From assembly GCF_001874625.1 (NCBI RefSeq), contig NZ_CP017671.1, positions 992,001 through 1,056,000 of the forward strand: a stretch of DNA of 64,000 nucleotides, in the 5' to 3' direction. Shown here in pieces: positions 26,474-35,098 of this stretch. Position 1 is the first letter of the stretch, and every line of letters starts with the position of its first letter. The stretch comes from Providencia rettgeri (GTDB taxonomy: Bacteria; Pseudomonadota; Gammaproteobacteria; Enterobacterales; Enterobacteriaceae). The notes under the pieces were generated by a model, which saw only the letters and a list, made by a program, of their open reading frames with translations, did not search any database and was not told the DNA's origin. The position numbers and the translations under genes were made by a program.

Positions 26474-27130
26474 ATGATCATTATTGAACATATTCTTGGC
26501 AATGTTAAAAAAGACCCAGTGTGGCAAGCACGTCAGAAAAATGCTGATGTTGATATTTTGATCCTCGATCAACGAGAAGCTCAGAAAAGCCGCTGCCGTA
26601 AAAATACCGAAAAAGGCCAAGATTTAGGTATCGCGCTGGACAGGAATGTCTTGTTATCTGATGGCGACGTTTTGCTATTTGATGAAGCTACCAACGCAAT
26701 GACGATAGTTCAGATCTCCTTACGTGACGTCATGATGGTCAACTTATCCCACCTAAAAAATCTAAGTACAGAAGAACATATTCGTATTAGCTTCGAATTA
26801 GGGCATGCATTAGGTAACCAACACTGGAAAGCCGTTTTAAAGGGAGACCTTGTTTACGTACCGCTAACGGTAAGTGAAAAGGTAATGGGGTCGGTCATGC
26901 GCACGCATGGTTTTGGTGAAGATACCTTTACCTTCGTGAAGGGCGAAACTATTTTACCTGAATTGAGCCACTCTGAAGCGCGTTTATTATTTGGTGGGGC
27001 AGAAGAAACGGATACGCATGTTCATGTGGAATTAGGGCAGATCCACGGACACAGCCATAGTCATGGGCACAGCCACGATCACAACCATGATCATCATCAT
27101 GACCATGGGCACTCTCATACACACAAATAA
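26474..27130 (+). CDS. ureE: Urease accessory nickel metallochaperone
   Basis: The protein has 218 residues from the ATG at 26474 (AAAAGGTAAT upstream); an earlier in-frame start at 26441 lies in the spacer. The UreE core has GHALGNQHW, with the interface histidine, and ends in a long His-rich tail ([15 protein letters not shown] and more, about 18 His in 37 residues) that stores nickel. It delivers Ni to the UreD-F-G/apo-urease complex. The tail-coding stretch is a simple CA/CAT repeat and may vary between strains. Confidence 0.95.
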   Translation: MIIIEHILGNVKKDPVWQARQKNADVDILILDQREAQKSRCRKNTEKGQDLGIALDRNVLLSDGDVLLFDEATNAMTIVQISLRDVMMVNLSHLKNLSTEEHIRISFELGHALGNQHWKAVLKGDLVYVPLTVSEKVMGSVMRTHGFGEDTFTFVKGETILPELSHSEARLLFGGAEETDTHVHVELGQIHGHSHSHGHSHDHNHDHHHDHGHSHTHK

Positions 27131-27159
27131 CGTTCGTGTTAATGAGTAAGGAAAGTGAT

Positions 27160-27846
27160 ATGGAAGCATCTGACCTAATTAGAATTATGCAGTTTGGTGA
27201 TTCAGCATTGCCAATTGGTGCATTTACATTTTCAAATGGGGTTGAATCCGCCATTCAAAAAGGTGTTGTCCACGACAAAGAAACGCTGAAATCCTTTGTT
27301 CACACGTCTTTGAAGGTTGCTGCACATTCAGATTGCATTGCTATTGTGGCTGCACATCGCGCCACTCTTGCTCAAGATAGCGACACATTGGCGAAAATTG
27401 ATTGGGCTGTAAATAACCGTAAGCTGAATGAAGAAGCACGAATAATGACAACCCGAATGGGGAAAAAACTCGCTGAAATCTCAGTTCATATTTTTGAAGA
27501 TCCACTAGTGAGTGGATGGCTTGCAAAAATCAAAGCGAATGAGGTTCCGGGAACCCAGCCGGTGATACAAGCCATGGTTATGGCAGTACAAGGAATAACA
27601 GAAAGAGATGTTGTCGTGATGCACCAATATGGTATTGCCATGACAATTTTAAGTGCGGCGATGCGATTAATGCGTATCACTCACTATGAAACTCAGCATA
27701 TTCTTTTTGAATTAAATGAAGAAATTAAGGTTTTTTGTGACATCGCAGCCTGTGGTGACATAGAACAAATGTCCTCATATGTTCCTGTTATTGATGTCTT
27801 AGCTGCGGTACACACTAAATCATTTGTCCGTTTGTTTATGAACTAA
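27160..27846 (+). CDS. ureF: Urease accessory protein UreF
   Basis: The protein has 228 residues from the ATG at 27160, preceded by AAGGAAAGTGAT; GTG 27136 and ATG 27142 are in frame but poorly placed. The typical start [20 protein letters not shown] matches UreF, an all-helical scaffold. UreF links UreD to the GTPase UreG and acts as a checkpoint in nickel insertion. It lies between ureE and ureG with short spacers, as part of the same transcript. Confidence 0.95.
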   Translation: MEASDLIRIMQFGDSALPIGAFTFSNGVESAIQKGVVHDKETLKSFVHTSLKVAAHSDCIAIVAAHRATLAQDSDTLAKIDWAVNNRKLNEEARIMTTRMGKKLAEISVHIFEDPLVSGWLAKIKANEVPGTQPVIQAMVMAVQGITERDVVVMHQYGIAMTILSAAMRLMRITHYETQHILFELNEEIKVFCDIAACGDIEQMSSYVPVIDVLAAVHTKSFVRLFMN

Positions 27847-27875
27847 CGAACAACTAAAAATTTTGGGGAAAAACG

Positions 27876-28508
27876 ATGAAAAAAATGACTCGGATCGGAA
27901 TTGGTGGGCCTGTTGGCTCAGGAAAAACTGCAATTATTGAAGTGATCACCCCGATCCTTATTGAAAGAGGCATTAAGCCGCTAATCATCACAAACGATAT
28001 TGTGACGACCGAAGATGCGAAACAAGTAAAACGTACCTTGAAAGGTATTCTTGATGAAGAGAAAATTTTAGGTGTTGAAACGGGGGCATGTCCTCACACC
28101 GCGGTACGTGAAGACCCAAGCATGAACATTGCTGCAGTTGAAGATATGGAAGAACGTTTCCCTGATAGCGACGTGATCATGATTGAAAGTGGTGGCGATA
28201 ACCTTACTTTAACTTTTAGTCCTGCACTAGCAGACTTCTACATCTATGTCATTGATGTAGCTGAAGGTGAAAAAATTCCACGTAAAAATGGCCCAGGTTT
28301 AGTACAAGCTGATATTTTAGTTATTAATAAGATTGACTTAGCGCCTTATGTTGGTGCTAGCCTTGATGTGATGGAACACGACACGAAAATCGTTCGTGGC
28401 GACCGTCCCTATGTACTAACCAACTGTAAAACAGGGGAAGGGGTTATTGAGTTAGTTGATATGATCATGGATAAATTCCTCTTTACGCACCAAGTTCCAA
28501 GGGGGTAA
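27876..28508 (+). CDS. ureG: Urease accessory GTPase UreG
   Basis: The 210-residue SIMIBI GTPase has a P-loop GPVGSGKTA at residues 11-19, ETGACPHTAVREDPSMN with the nickel-binding Cys-Pro-His, ESGGDNLTLTFSP and the guanine-recognition NKID. GTP hydrolysis drives nickel delivery to urease. It precedes ureD with a 2-bp gap. Confidence 0.97.
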   Translation: MKKMTRIGIGGPVGSGKTAIIEVITPILIERGIKPLIITNDIVTTEDAKQVKRTLKGILDEEKILGVETGACPHTAVREDPSMNIAAVEDMEERFPDSDVIMIESGGDNLTLTFSPALADFYIYVIDVAEGEKIPRKNGPGLVQADILVINKIDLAPYVGASLDVMEHDTKIVRGDRPYVLTNCKTGEGVIELVDMIMDKFLFTHQVPRG

Positions 28509-28510
28509 AG

Positions 28511-29476
28511 ATGACGAATTTCAGGGCAGATATAGCAAATACTCCAACGCGTGTTAAAGCTCATATTTTAGGCAGCAATGCACCTGAACTCGCCGCATAT
28601 CAAGATGAACCGAAACAAATGCAAAGTGGTGCTGTTGGTAAAAGTGGTTACTTAAAATTAAGGTTTGCTCAAGGTGAATATCGTAGTGAGCTGGTGGAAA
28701 TGGAGCGTCGTGTTCCCTCATTAGTGCAAAAAGCACTTTATTGGGATGAACTGATGCCCCAACTGCCTTGTGTCACGATGATTTCAACTTCAGGTAGCCT
28801 ATTACAAGGTGACCGACAAGCCCTTGATATTATTGTTGAAAAGGGGGCTTGTGCTCATGTGACAACGCAGTCTGCGACCAAAGTTCATATGATGGAAGCG
28901 AACTACGCTACACAGTACCAGAATATTGTCGTTGAGGAAGATGGGTATTTAGAATATTTACCAGACCCAATCATTCCTCACCGTAATTCTCGGTTTATTA
29001 CTGACACGCGGATTAATATTCATCCAAGTGCAACGATGATTTACTCAGAAATACTGATGTCAGGTCGAAAATATCATCACCCAGATGAGCAGTTTGGGTT
29101 TGATGTTTTTTCATCACATATTCGAGCAGAGTCATCGTTAAATAAAGAGTTGTTTGTTGAAAAATATATTTTAGAGCCCAAAAAGGCACCGCTAAACATT
29201 ACTGCGGTTATGGATAGCTTCGATACTTTTGGCAATGTGATTTTACTGACACCTAAAATTCATCATGAACGCATTTTAGAACGGTTAGATGCGATATATG
29301 ACCCGAAAAATGAAATTGCTTTTGGGGCAACTCAATTACCGAATGAGTGTGGGTTAATATTTAAAGCATTGGGGGTTGATAGTCCAAAAGTGAAGGATGC
29401 CGTCAGGTATTTTTGGCAAATAGCGAGAGAAGAAATATTAGGTATTTCGCTACAAGAACCTTTTTTATGGCGTTAA
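28511..29476 (+). CDS. ureD: Urease accessory protein UreD (UreH), last gene of the operon
   Basis: The 321-residue protein carries the UreD signatures GDRQALDIIVEKGACAHVTTQSATKVH (read as two blocks) and YLEYLPDPIIPHRNSRF. It binds apo-urease directly and provides the nickel tunnel with UreF and UreG. Its place at the operon's 3' end (ureABCEFGD) is the Yersinia/Morganella arrangement, not the ureDABCEFG order of Proteus and of Klebsiella. The N-terminus is longer than in Klebsiella UreD. Confidence 0.93.
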   Translation: MTNFRADIANTPTRVKAHILGSNAPELAAYQDEPKQMQSGAVGKSGYLKLRFAQGEYRSELVEMERRVPSLVQKALYWDELMPQLPCVTMISTSGSLLQGDRQALDIIVEKGACAHVTTQSATKVHMMEANYATQYQNIVVEEDGYLEYLPDPIIPHRNSRFITDTRINIHPSATMIYSEILMSGRKYHHPDEQFGFDVFSSHIRAESSLNKELFVEKYILEPKKAPLNITAVMDSFDTFGNVILLTPKIHHERILERLDAIYDPKNEIAFGATQLPNECGLIFKALGVDSPKVKDAVRYFWQIAREEILGISLQEPFLWR

Positions 29477-29617
29477 ATATTTTTTAGCAATGAGATACAC
29501 AGTAGTCATAAAGTGACTGAAATAACCTTTTGGGTTATCAAGGTAATTTATTAATATATTATCAGTAGAGTGATTTTTATAATTTCTCTACTGATATTCC
29601 TATTAAGGAATTTCACG

Positions 29618-30607
29618 ATGGAAAAAACAATAAACCAGAACGCTTGGAATAAGTTGGCCAGCGAAAATATAGCGATACAATTTATTGATATCGTTTTGCG
29701 TGGCTGTGCTCAAGTTATGTTTCAAAATAACGCACTAACCGGACTTCTATTTTTTATTGCGATTTTCATCGGTGCTTTTTTAGAAGGGATGCCGCAAGTC
29801 GCTCTAGGTTGTTTGTTAGGCACCGTTGTCGCTACACTTACAGCTTATATTAGTAAGTTAGATACTGAATCGTTGCGTTCAGGGCTTTATGGTTATAATG
29901 GCTGCTTAGTTGGAGTTGCACTACCGACTTTTTTAGAGAATACCCCATTTGTTTGGTTAACTATCGTATTAGGGAGCATTGTTTCCGTTATAGCCACTAT
30001 CTCTTTAATGGATTTTCTAAAAAATTGGAAAGTCGCAGCATTAACTGCTCCTTTTGTTTTAGTATCATGGATTATTCTGCTCGCGAGTTATAACTTCTTA
30101 GGTATTGAAGGCGTTGCGTTACCAACTCCTGCTCTGCCAAAACAACTTATTGAACCTATAGGGTCAATTCCTCACAGTGACCTAATCGCTGATATTTTTC
30201 GTGGTATTTCTGAAGTATTTTTACTTAGTAGCATGGTTGTTGGTATCATTTTTGTAATTGGTCTAGCGGTGAGTTCTATGTGGGCGGCGATATTTGCCGT
30301 ATTTGGTTCTCTTCTTGCTTTTATCGTTGCGACCTTTTTAAAAGGTGATTTTGCGAGTATTCACACTGGTTTATATTCATTTAGCGCTGTATTAACCGCG
30401 ATTGCTCTAGGTTCTACGTTTAATAAACCGAGCTATCGGGTGGTGGTTTATGCCATCGTTGGTGTGATATTCACCGTATTTGTTCAAGGCGCACTCGACA
30501 TTATTCTTGAACCATTTGGTATCCCGACTTTAACGATGCCATTTGTTCTAGCATCATGGCTATTTTTAGTACCGAACCAAGATATTATGCCTAAGCATCG
30601 GCAATAA
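29618..30607 (+). CDS. yut: UT-family urea transporter
   Basis: The protein has 329 residues from the ATG at 29618 (TTAAGGAA upstream); an upstream in-frame start at 29570 has no such site. It is a urea channel of the UT type with two homologous halves: GALLFGxxLGT-like segments near GLLFFIAIFIGAF and LRSGLYGYNGCLVGVALP in the first, IHTGLYSFSAVLTAIALGS in the second. It gives fast urea entry, needed because urease is cytoplasmic. The name follows Yersinia Yut, which also sits next to urease. Confidence 0.9.
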   Translation: MEKTINQNAWNKLASENIAIQFIDIVLRGCAQVMFQNNALTGLLFFIAIFIGAFLEGMPQVALGCLLGTVVATLTAYISKLDTESLRSGLYGYNGCLVGVALPTFLENTPFVWLTIVLGSIVSVIATISLMDFLKNWKVAALTAPFVLVSWIILLASYNFLGIEGVALPTPALPKQLIEPIGSIPHSDLIADIFRGISEVFLLSSMVVGIIFVIGLAVSSMWAAIFAVFGSLLAFIVATFLKGDFASIHTGLYSFSAVLTAIALGSTFNKPSYRVVVYAIVGVIFTVFVQGALDIILEPFGIPTLTMPFVLASWLFLVPNQDIMPKHRQ

Positions 30608-30637
30608 TATTGCAATAAAACTTTTTGGTATTCAATT

Positions 30638-31813
30638 ATGAAAAAAAATGCAATATATAAATATATTCAAAATATGAGAATGCTACGCATAGTGCTCTCA
30701 TTATTAATACTTGCTGATGGGGGCTTGATTATTTCCCCCATCATTTCAACTTATGATTTCCATTTATACTCGCAGCATCTAGGTTTTGTTGATTGGCTAC
30801 AATCTTTAGGTTTAGTTAAATTATTAGATATTCCAAGGTTTGCTATTGGTGTAGTGCTCATTATTCTTGCTATTCCTGTTTATTTAGGACTGCGTATAGG
30901 TTGGTTATTTAGCTGCTTTATGCTGTTCATTATTATGTTAATTAACTTGGTATTAGCGAGAGAAAATGCGCTGACTGGAACCTTTTCACTAATAGTGTTG
31001 ATTATTGCCATTGCAAATTGGAAAGCATTTAATCGCCATAGCTTATCTGGCGCTGGCTTTGTTGCTTTTATGAGCTTAAGCGTCCTACTGGGCTATTCTG
31101 TATTTGGGACTTTGTATTTAGGCGAACAATTTCAACCTCATGTTACTGATATCTCATCCGCATTCTATTTCGCTTTAGTTTGTATGACGACAGTCGGGTT
31201 TGGCGATATTATTCCGATTAGTGTTGAAGCTAGGTTATTTACAATTTCGATTGTTATTTTAGGTATTACAATTTTTACAACCTCTATTGTCTATTTCCTA
31301 GGGGTATTTGCAAAGAGCACACAAGAAATTGTTAAGAAGAGATTATTTCGTATGAAAAACCATTACATTATTGTTGGCGCAAGCCCTTTAGCTTTAAACA
31401 CCTACCACGGATTAAGAAAACGCGACTTAGACGTCATGGTACTTTGCCATGAAGAACAGAAAAAGAACTATCCAGATAATGCGCAAGTTATTGCCACGGA
31501 GAAAATTAATAAACATACATTAAATAGCGCTAATTTAGGCCAGGCTAAAGCATTATTTATTCTAGGTAGCTCTGATTCTGAAAATACTATTTCTATGTTA
31601 GCGGCGAAAGAAATTGTTGGCGGAAACATTAAAAGTGTTATTGCTGTCAATGATGATAAAAATTACGAAAACATGCAGTTATTGCATGCAGACTTGCTTA
31701 TTTCTCTCTCATCTTTAGGGAGTGAAGTGTTGATTAAAATGATTTTTGGAGAAAATATTAATAACCAAGTGATGGAAAATATTATCTTTTCAAACAACAT
31801 CTTAGATTCATAG
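30638..31813 (+). CDS. Ligand-gated/voltage-type potassium channel with RCK domain (Kch-like)
   Basis: The 391 residues comprise several N-terminal helices, then a pore loop with selectivity filter CMTTVGFGDIIP (near residue 185) and a pore-lining helix. A cytosolic TrkA-N/RCK domain (MKNHYIIVGASPLALNTY) completes the protein. The layout is that of E. coli Kch-type channels. It starts 30 bp after the urea channel, so it is probably cotranscribed. Its presence in a urease locus is unusual: a K+ path could compensate charge or pH when ammonium is produced. That role is inference. Confidence 0.85.
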   Translation: MKKNAIYKYIQNMRMLRIVLSLLILADGGLIISPIISTYDFHLYSQHLGFVDWLQSLGLVKLLDIPRFAIGVVLIILAIPVYLGLRIGWLFSCFMLFIIMLINLVLARENALTGTFSLIVLIIAIANWKAFNRHSLSGAGFVAFMSLSVLLGYSVFGTLYLGEQFQPHVTDISSAFYFALVCMTTVGFGDIIPISVEARLFTISIVILGITIFTTSIVYFLGVFAKSTQEIVKKRLFRMKNHYIIVGASPLALNTYHGLRKRDLDVMVLCHEEQKKNYPDNAQVIATEKINKHTLNSANLGQAKALFILGSSDSENTISMLAAKEIVGGNIKSVIAVNDDKNYENMQLLHADLLISLSSLGSEVLIKMIFGENINNQVMENIIFSNNILDS

Positions 31814-31914
31814 TATGCAAGGGTCTCAATTGTATAATTGCTGTTATGGAATATCTACAGCTTTATCATTTATACGAAGAAATAAAAATATAGATAAGAG
31901 ATAGAGAATTTATT

Positions 31915-33150
31915 ATGGATCTAACCGTTATTATTTTTATTTTAGTGTACGTCGCAATGGCTTTTGGGACTTTCCCTGGGATTAAAATTGACCGTACTGG
32001 CGCATCTGTAGCGGGTGCATTGGCCATGATAGGGTTTGGGATTATCTCGCCAAAATTATCTTGGGATGCTATTGATTACAGTGCAATTGGGCTATTATTT
32101 GGTTTAATGGTGGTATCCGCATCATTTACGGTATCAGGTTTTTATCACCAAGCGGCTCAAAAAGTCGCTAGCTTAAATATTAGCCCACCCAAATTAATGG
32201 CGGTTTTCATTATTGTTGGGGCACTTCTTGCTTCAGTACTTACAAACGATATTGTTGTCGTTGCAATGACGCCTTTATTGGTGTCTATCACGTTATCTCG
32301 AGGCCTTAACCCTATTCCTTTTTTACTTGGCTTTTGCTTTGCTGCCAATAATGGTGCCGCCGGTTCTTTAATTGGTAGCCCTAAAAATATGGTTGTTGCA
32401 CAAGGATTGGACTTATCTTTTATTGGAATACTCAATATTACGGCTATTCCAGTATTATTTTCAATTCCAATTGTATGGTGTGTGATCTCCTTACTTTATC
32501 GTAACCGCTGGTATTTATCTGAAGATAAAAAATTATTAATGTCTAGTGGTGAGCCTTCAGTTATTGAATTTAATTGGTGGGAAACAATAAAGGCCGCTAC
32601 AGTTTTATTTGCTGTTATTTTGGCTTTTTTATTCAGTGATTTGCCGCGTGAGCTTGTTGCATTATCGGCAGCATGCTTTTTATTGTTAAACAGAAAAATA
32701 GCGTCCAGTGACATGTTAAAGCATGTTGATGGTGACTTAATTCTGCTAATGATGGGGCTATTTATTATTAATGCCGCATTTTCAAATACGGGTATTCCTC
32801 AAGAGATACTACATTACTTATTGGGTAAAGGTATCGACCTAAATAGCCCGATTACGTTATTTTTAGTCACTATCGTGATGAGTATTTTTGTCGGAACCAC
32901 ACCAACGGTTATTTTATTGATCCAGTTTGTTTACCCTCATGGCAATGTTGATTTACTCGGTGCAGCGTTAATTTTAGGTGCTTGTTTTGCAGGTAATATA
33001 TTTATATTCGGTAGTATTGCTGGAATTATTGCCGTTGAACAATCTTCAGCCCACGGCATTAAAATATCGTTTTTAGAGTTCACTAGATCTGGCGGTATTA
33101 TTTCCATCATTTGTATTTTTATTGCTGTTGTTTGGTTATCCATCTATTAG
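31915..33150 (+). CDS. SLC13/ArsB-like (ion transporter superfamily) membrane protein
   Basis: The 411 residues form about eleven or more membrane helices in two inverted halves. The half-signatures are LTNDIVVVAMTPLLV with NNGAAGSLIGSPKNMVVAQGL in the first and VGTTPTVILLIQF with GNIFIFGSIAGIIAVEQ in the second. Families with this fold carry di- or tricarboxylates, sulfate or arsenite, and the substrate here cannot be told. It is 20 bp upstream of the second importer ATPase and may share its transcript. Confidence 0.8.
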   Translation: MDLTVIIFILVYVAMAFGTFPGIKIDRTGASVAGALAMIGFGIISPKLSWDAIDYSAIGLLFGLMVVSASFTVSGFYHQAAQKVASLNISPPKLMAVFIIVGALLASVLTNDIVVVAMTPLLVSITLSRGLNPIPFLLGFCFAANNGAAGSLIGSPKNMVVAQGLDLSFIGILNITAIPVLFSIPIVWCVISLLYRNRWYLSEDKKLLMSSGEPSVIEFNWWETIKAATVLFAVILAFLFSDLPRELVALSAACFLLLNRKIASSDMLKHVDGDLILLMMGLFIINAAFSNTGIPQEILHYLLGKGIDLNSPITLFLVTIVMSIFVGTTPTVILLIQFVYPHGNVDLLGAALILGACFAGNIFIFGSIAGIIAVEQSSAHGIKISFLEFTRSGGIISIICIFIAVVWLSIY

Positions 33151-33169
33151 CTTATAGAGAGCTGAAAAT

Positions 33170-33769
33170 ATGTTAGAAGTTAAAAACTTATGTATAAAGC
33201 AAGATAACCGAACCTTATGGGATTCGCTTTCTTTTTCACTGGATAAAAATGAGCGATTAGGGATTTCAGCACCGAGTGGTTTTGGTAAAACAACCTTGGG
33301 CCGTGTATTAGCACAATGGCAAATACCGACCCAAGGAAATGTATTATTTAATGGTAAAAGTTTATCTCAAAAAGAATATTGTCCTATTCAGTTAGTTCCT
33401 CAGCACCCTGAAAAATGTTTTAACCCGTACCGGACAGTAGGGGAAAGTGTTAGGGATGCTTGGGAGCCTGACCCATACTACCTTGAAAGGTTGTTCATTA
33501 AATCAGAGTGGTTGGTTAGAAGGCCAAGTGAGCTTTCTGGTGGTGAACTTGCTCGAATTGCCTTATTAAGAGCCTTAGACCCAAGAACAAAAATATTAAT
33601 TGCGGATGAAATTACCGCACAGTTAGATGCGCATTTACAGAAAGATATATGGCAGTTTTTAATTCAACTTTCGGAAGAAAGACCATTATCGATGATTGTT
33701 TTTAGTCATAATAAGTTCCTATTGGAAAAGGTGTGTACATTGGTTTGGAATATGGCAATATCAGAATGA
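33170..33769 (+). CDS. yntE: ABC importer ATPase 2 (NikE-like), displaced from its operon
   Basis: The 199-residue ATPase has Walker A SAPSGFGKTTLG (first Gly of the P-loop replaced by Ala), the signature ELSGGELARIALL and Walker B ILIADEITAQLD. It has the short single-domain form of NikE. It has no permease beside it, whereas the importer at 19521-23660 has only one ATPase. The obvious reading is that this is the missing fifth subunit, separated by the inserted urease/urea/K+/SLC13 genes. In Yersinia yntABCDE the genes are contiguous as far as I recall. Confidence 0.8.
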   Translation: MLEVKNLCIKQDNRTLWDSLSFSLDKNERLGISAPSGFGKTTLGRVLAQWQIPTQGNVLFNGKSLSQKEYCPIQLVPQHPEKCFNPYRTVGESVRDAWEPDPYYLERLFIKSEWLVRRPSELSGGELARIALLRALDPRTKILIADEITAQLDAHLQKDIWQFLIQLSEERPLSMIVFSHNKFLLEKVCTLVWNMAISE

Positions 33770-33919
33770 ATTATCTTATAAAGCTAAATAAGATTACTGG
33801 CTATTTAATATCGTCATTTAACGATTATTGATTAACGATGTTCAATTAATGTGTGTGCTTTAATTTAAATTCTAAAAACGATGTCTTTATATCTATGATA
33901 TTAAATAGAGGGCGTTGCA

Positions 33920-34300
33920 ATGGTAGCTGTTGATATTTTATTAGTCGGTTTTGGCGGCGGTATTGGTTCATTACTGCGGTGGTGGATTGGTCGCTTAGTG
34001 GGGGAGCGCTATCATGGGAAATTCCCATTATCAACATTCATTATTAATATTTCAGGAGCATTTGTTATTGGTTTTTTAAGCCGTTATTTTGCGATCGATT
34101 GGGATGACCGTTATGGTGCATTTCTACAATCAGCAATTTTAACTGGATTACTGGGGGGGTATACAACGTTCAGTAGTATGCAGCTTGATGCCTTGAAGTT
34201 AACTCAAACTAGACAAAAATTGCTCGCCTTATTTTATTTATTACTTTCGGTTTTAGTTGGGTTAGCTGCGGCATTTACTGGTGCTTGGTTAGCAAACTAA
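33920..34300 (+). CDS. crcB: CrcB/Fluc fluoride channel subunit 1
   Basis: The 126-residue four-helix protein has the CrcB signatures GGGIGSLLRWWIGR and GLLGGYTTFSSMQLD, the latter containing the Na+/F- pore TTFS motif. Fluc channels are dual-topology dimers that let fluoride leak out. Two adjacent crcB genes encode fixed-topology partners. It is 13 bp upstream of the second subunit. No crcB (fluoride) riboswitch consensus is visible in the 150 bp upstream. Confidence 0.92.
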   Translation: MVAVDILLVGFGGGIGSLLRWWIGRLVGERYHGKFPLSTFIINISGAFVIGFLSRYFAIDWDDRYGAFLQSAILTGLLGGYTTFSSMQLDALKLTQTRQKLLALFYLLLSVLVGLAAAFTGAWLAN

Positions 34301-34312
34301 CAGGGGCTAAAA

Positions 34313-34690
34313 ATGAATATCATGATCTTAGTTTTTATTGGTGGTGCAATTGGTGCAATTTGTCGCGAGTTATTGATGATATCTGTTCCAACCATGAATG
34401 ACCATTTCCCTCTTGACATATTTATAGCAAATATCGTCGCATCCTTATTGTTGGGTATTGTTGCAGGCTTACTTATGAGAAATAAAATAAGCCAAGGGAT
34501 GAATGCTTTTTTAGCTACAGGGATCATGGGAGGGTTATCGACATTTTCCAGCTTTGTGTATGGAGCAGTGGAAATAATGAAGTACCCACAGTTCTTCTTA
34601 GTTGCAATAAGCTATTTGGTTTTAAGTATCGTTATCGGGTTTGTTGCGATTTATATCGGATACTCAGTAGGTAATAAGCAATATAGTTAA
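34313..34690 (+). CDS. crcB: CrcB/Fluc fluoride channel subunit 2
   Basis: The 125 residues have four helices, with GGAIGAICRELLM and GIMGGLSTFSSFVYG. It is divergent in sequence from its neighbour, as expected for a heterodimeric Fluc pair. Fluoride is a classical urease inhibitor, so its place at the end of the urease block may be functional. That link is inference. Confidence 0.92.
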   Translation: MNIMILVFIGGAIGAICRELLMISVPTMNDHFPLDIFIANIVASLLLGIVAGLLMRNKISQGMNAFLATGIMGGLSTFSSFVYGAVEIMKYPQFFLVAISYLVLSIVIGFVAIYIGYSVGNKQYS

Positions 34691-34738
34691 TTATCATACT
34701 AATATTTTTAAATTTATAAGAGAATAAGAGGTTTTGAA

Positions 34739-34969
34739 ATGAAAATAGGTAAATCAATATGGCATGGGATCACTTCAAAGCCTTATAGATTACAATTATT
34801 TTTTGATATAATACTTTTAATATTATCACCTGTGATCTTCATAAGTATAATTGGCTTTGATACTAAAACTCTAGATATGGATGTTTTTATTGTTACATTA
34901 GTTATTCTGATTTATATTTACATTACACGTTGGTTTAGCCATTGGTATTGTAATAGACGTGAAAAATAA
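34739..34969 (+). CDS. Small two-helix membrane protein of unknown function
   Basis: The 76 residues have a short basic N-terminus (KIGKSIWHGITSKPYR), two hydrophobic segments (about 20-40 and 47-65) and a basic tail ending NRREK. GAGGTTTTGAA precedes the ATG. I recognise no family. It is 48 bp after the second crcB gene and may be cotranscribed. A terminator hairpin lies 80 bp downstream. Confidence 0.65.
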   Translation: MKIGKSIWHGITSKPYRLQLFFDIILLILSPVIFISIIGFDTKTLDMDVFIVTLVILIYIYITRWFSHWYCNRREK

Positions 34970-35049
34970 GTGCATAGATATACAAAAATTTGATAAAGCT
35001 ACATTTGCTTTTTTGTCATAACTAGCGTCTGTTGTGGTCTAAAAAGAGA

Positions 35050-35090
35050 GGAAGCTTCATGGCTTATAAAGAAGAAGCTTCCCTGTTTTT
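35050..35090. terminator. Bidirectional terminator
   Basis: GGAAGCTTC pairs perfectly with GAAGCTTCC around a 15-base loop. CTGTTTTT follows on the plus strand and the reverse of AAAAAGAGA on the minus strand. It separates the urease block from the convergent FUSC-like gene. Confidence 0.8.
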
Positions 35091-35098
35091 CCTTACTA

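Noticed and set aside
27061-27127. CRISPR-like or regulatory short repeats
   Set aside because: The CA-rich repeats encode the His tail of UreE. No spaced repeats of CRISPR type occur anywhere in the window.
26949-27254. Minus-strand frame opposite the ureE/ureF junction
   Set aside because: It is produced by the His-repeat region of ureE read backwards (Gly/Asp/Cys-rich repeats).
33770-33919. Fluoride riboswitch upstream of the crcB pair
   Set aside because: The conserved GG-GAUGG/UUC-CC core and pseudoknot partner of the crcB motif are not present; only A+T-rich sequence is seen.
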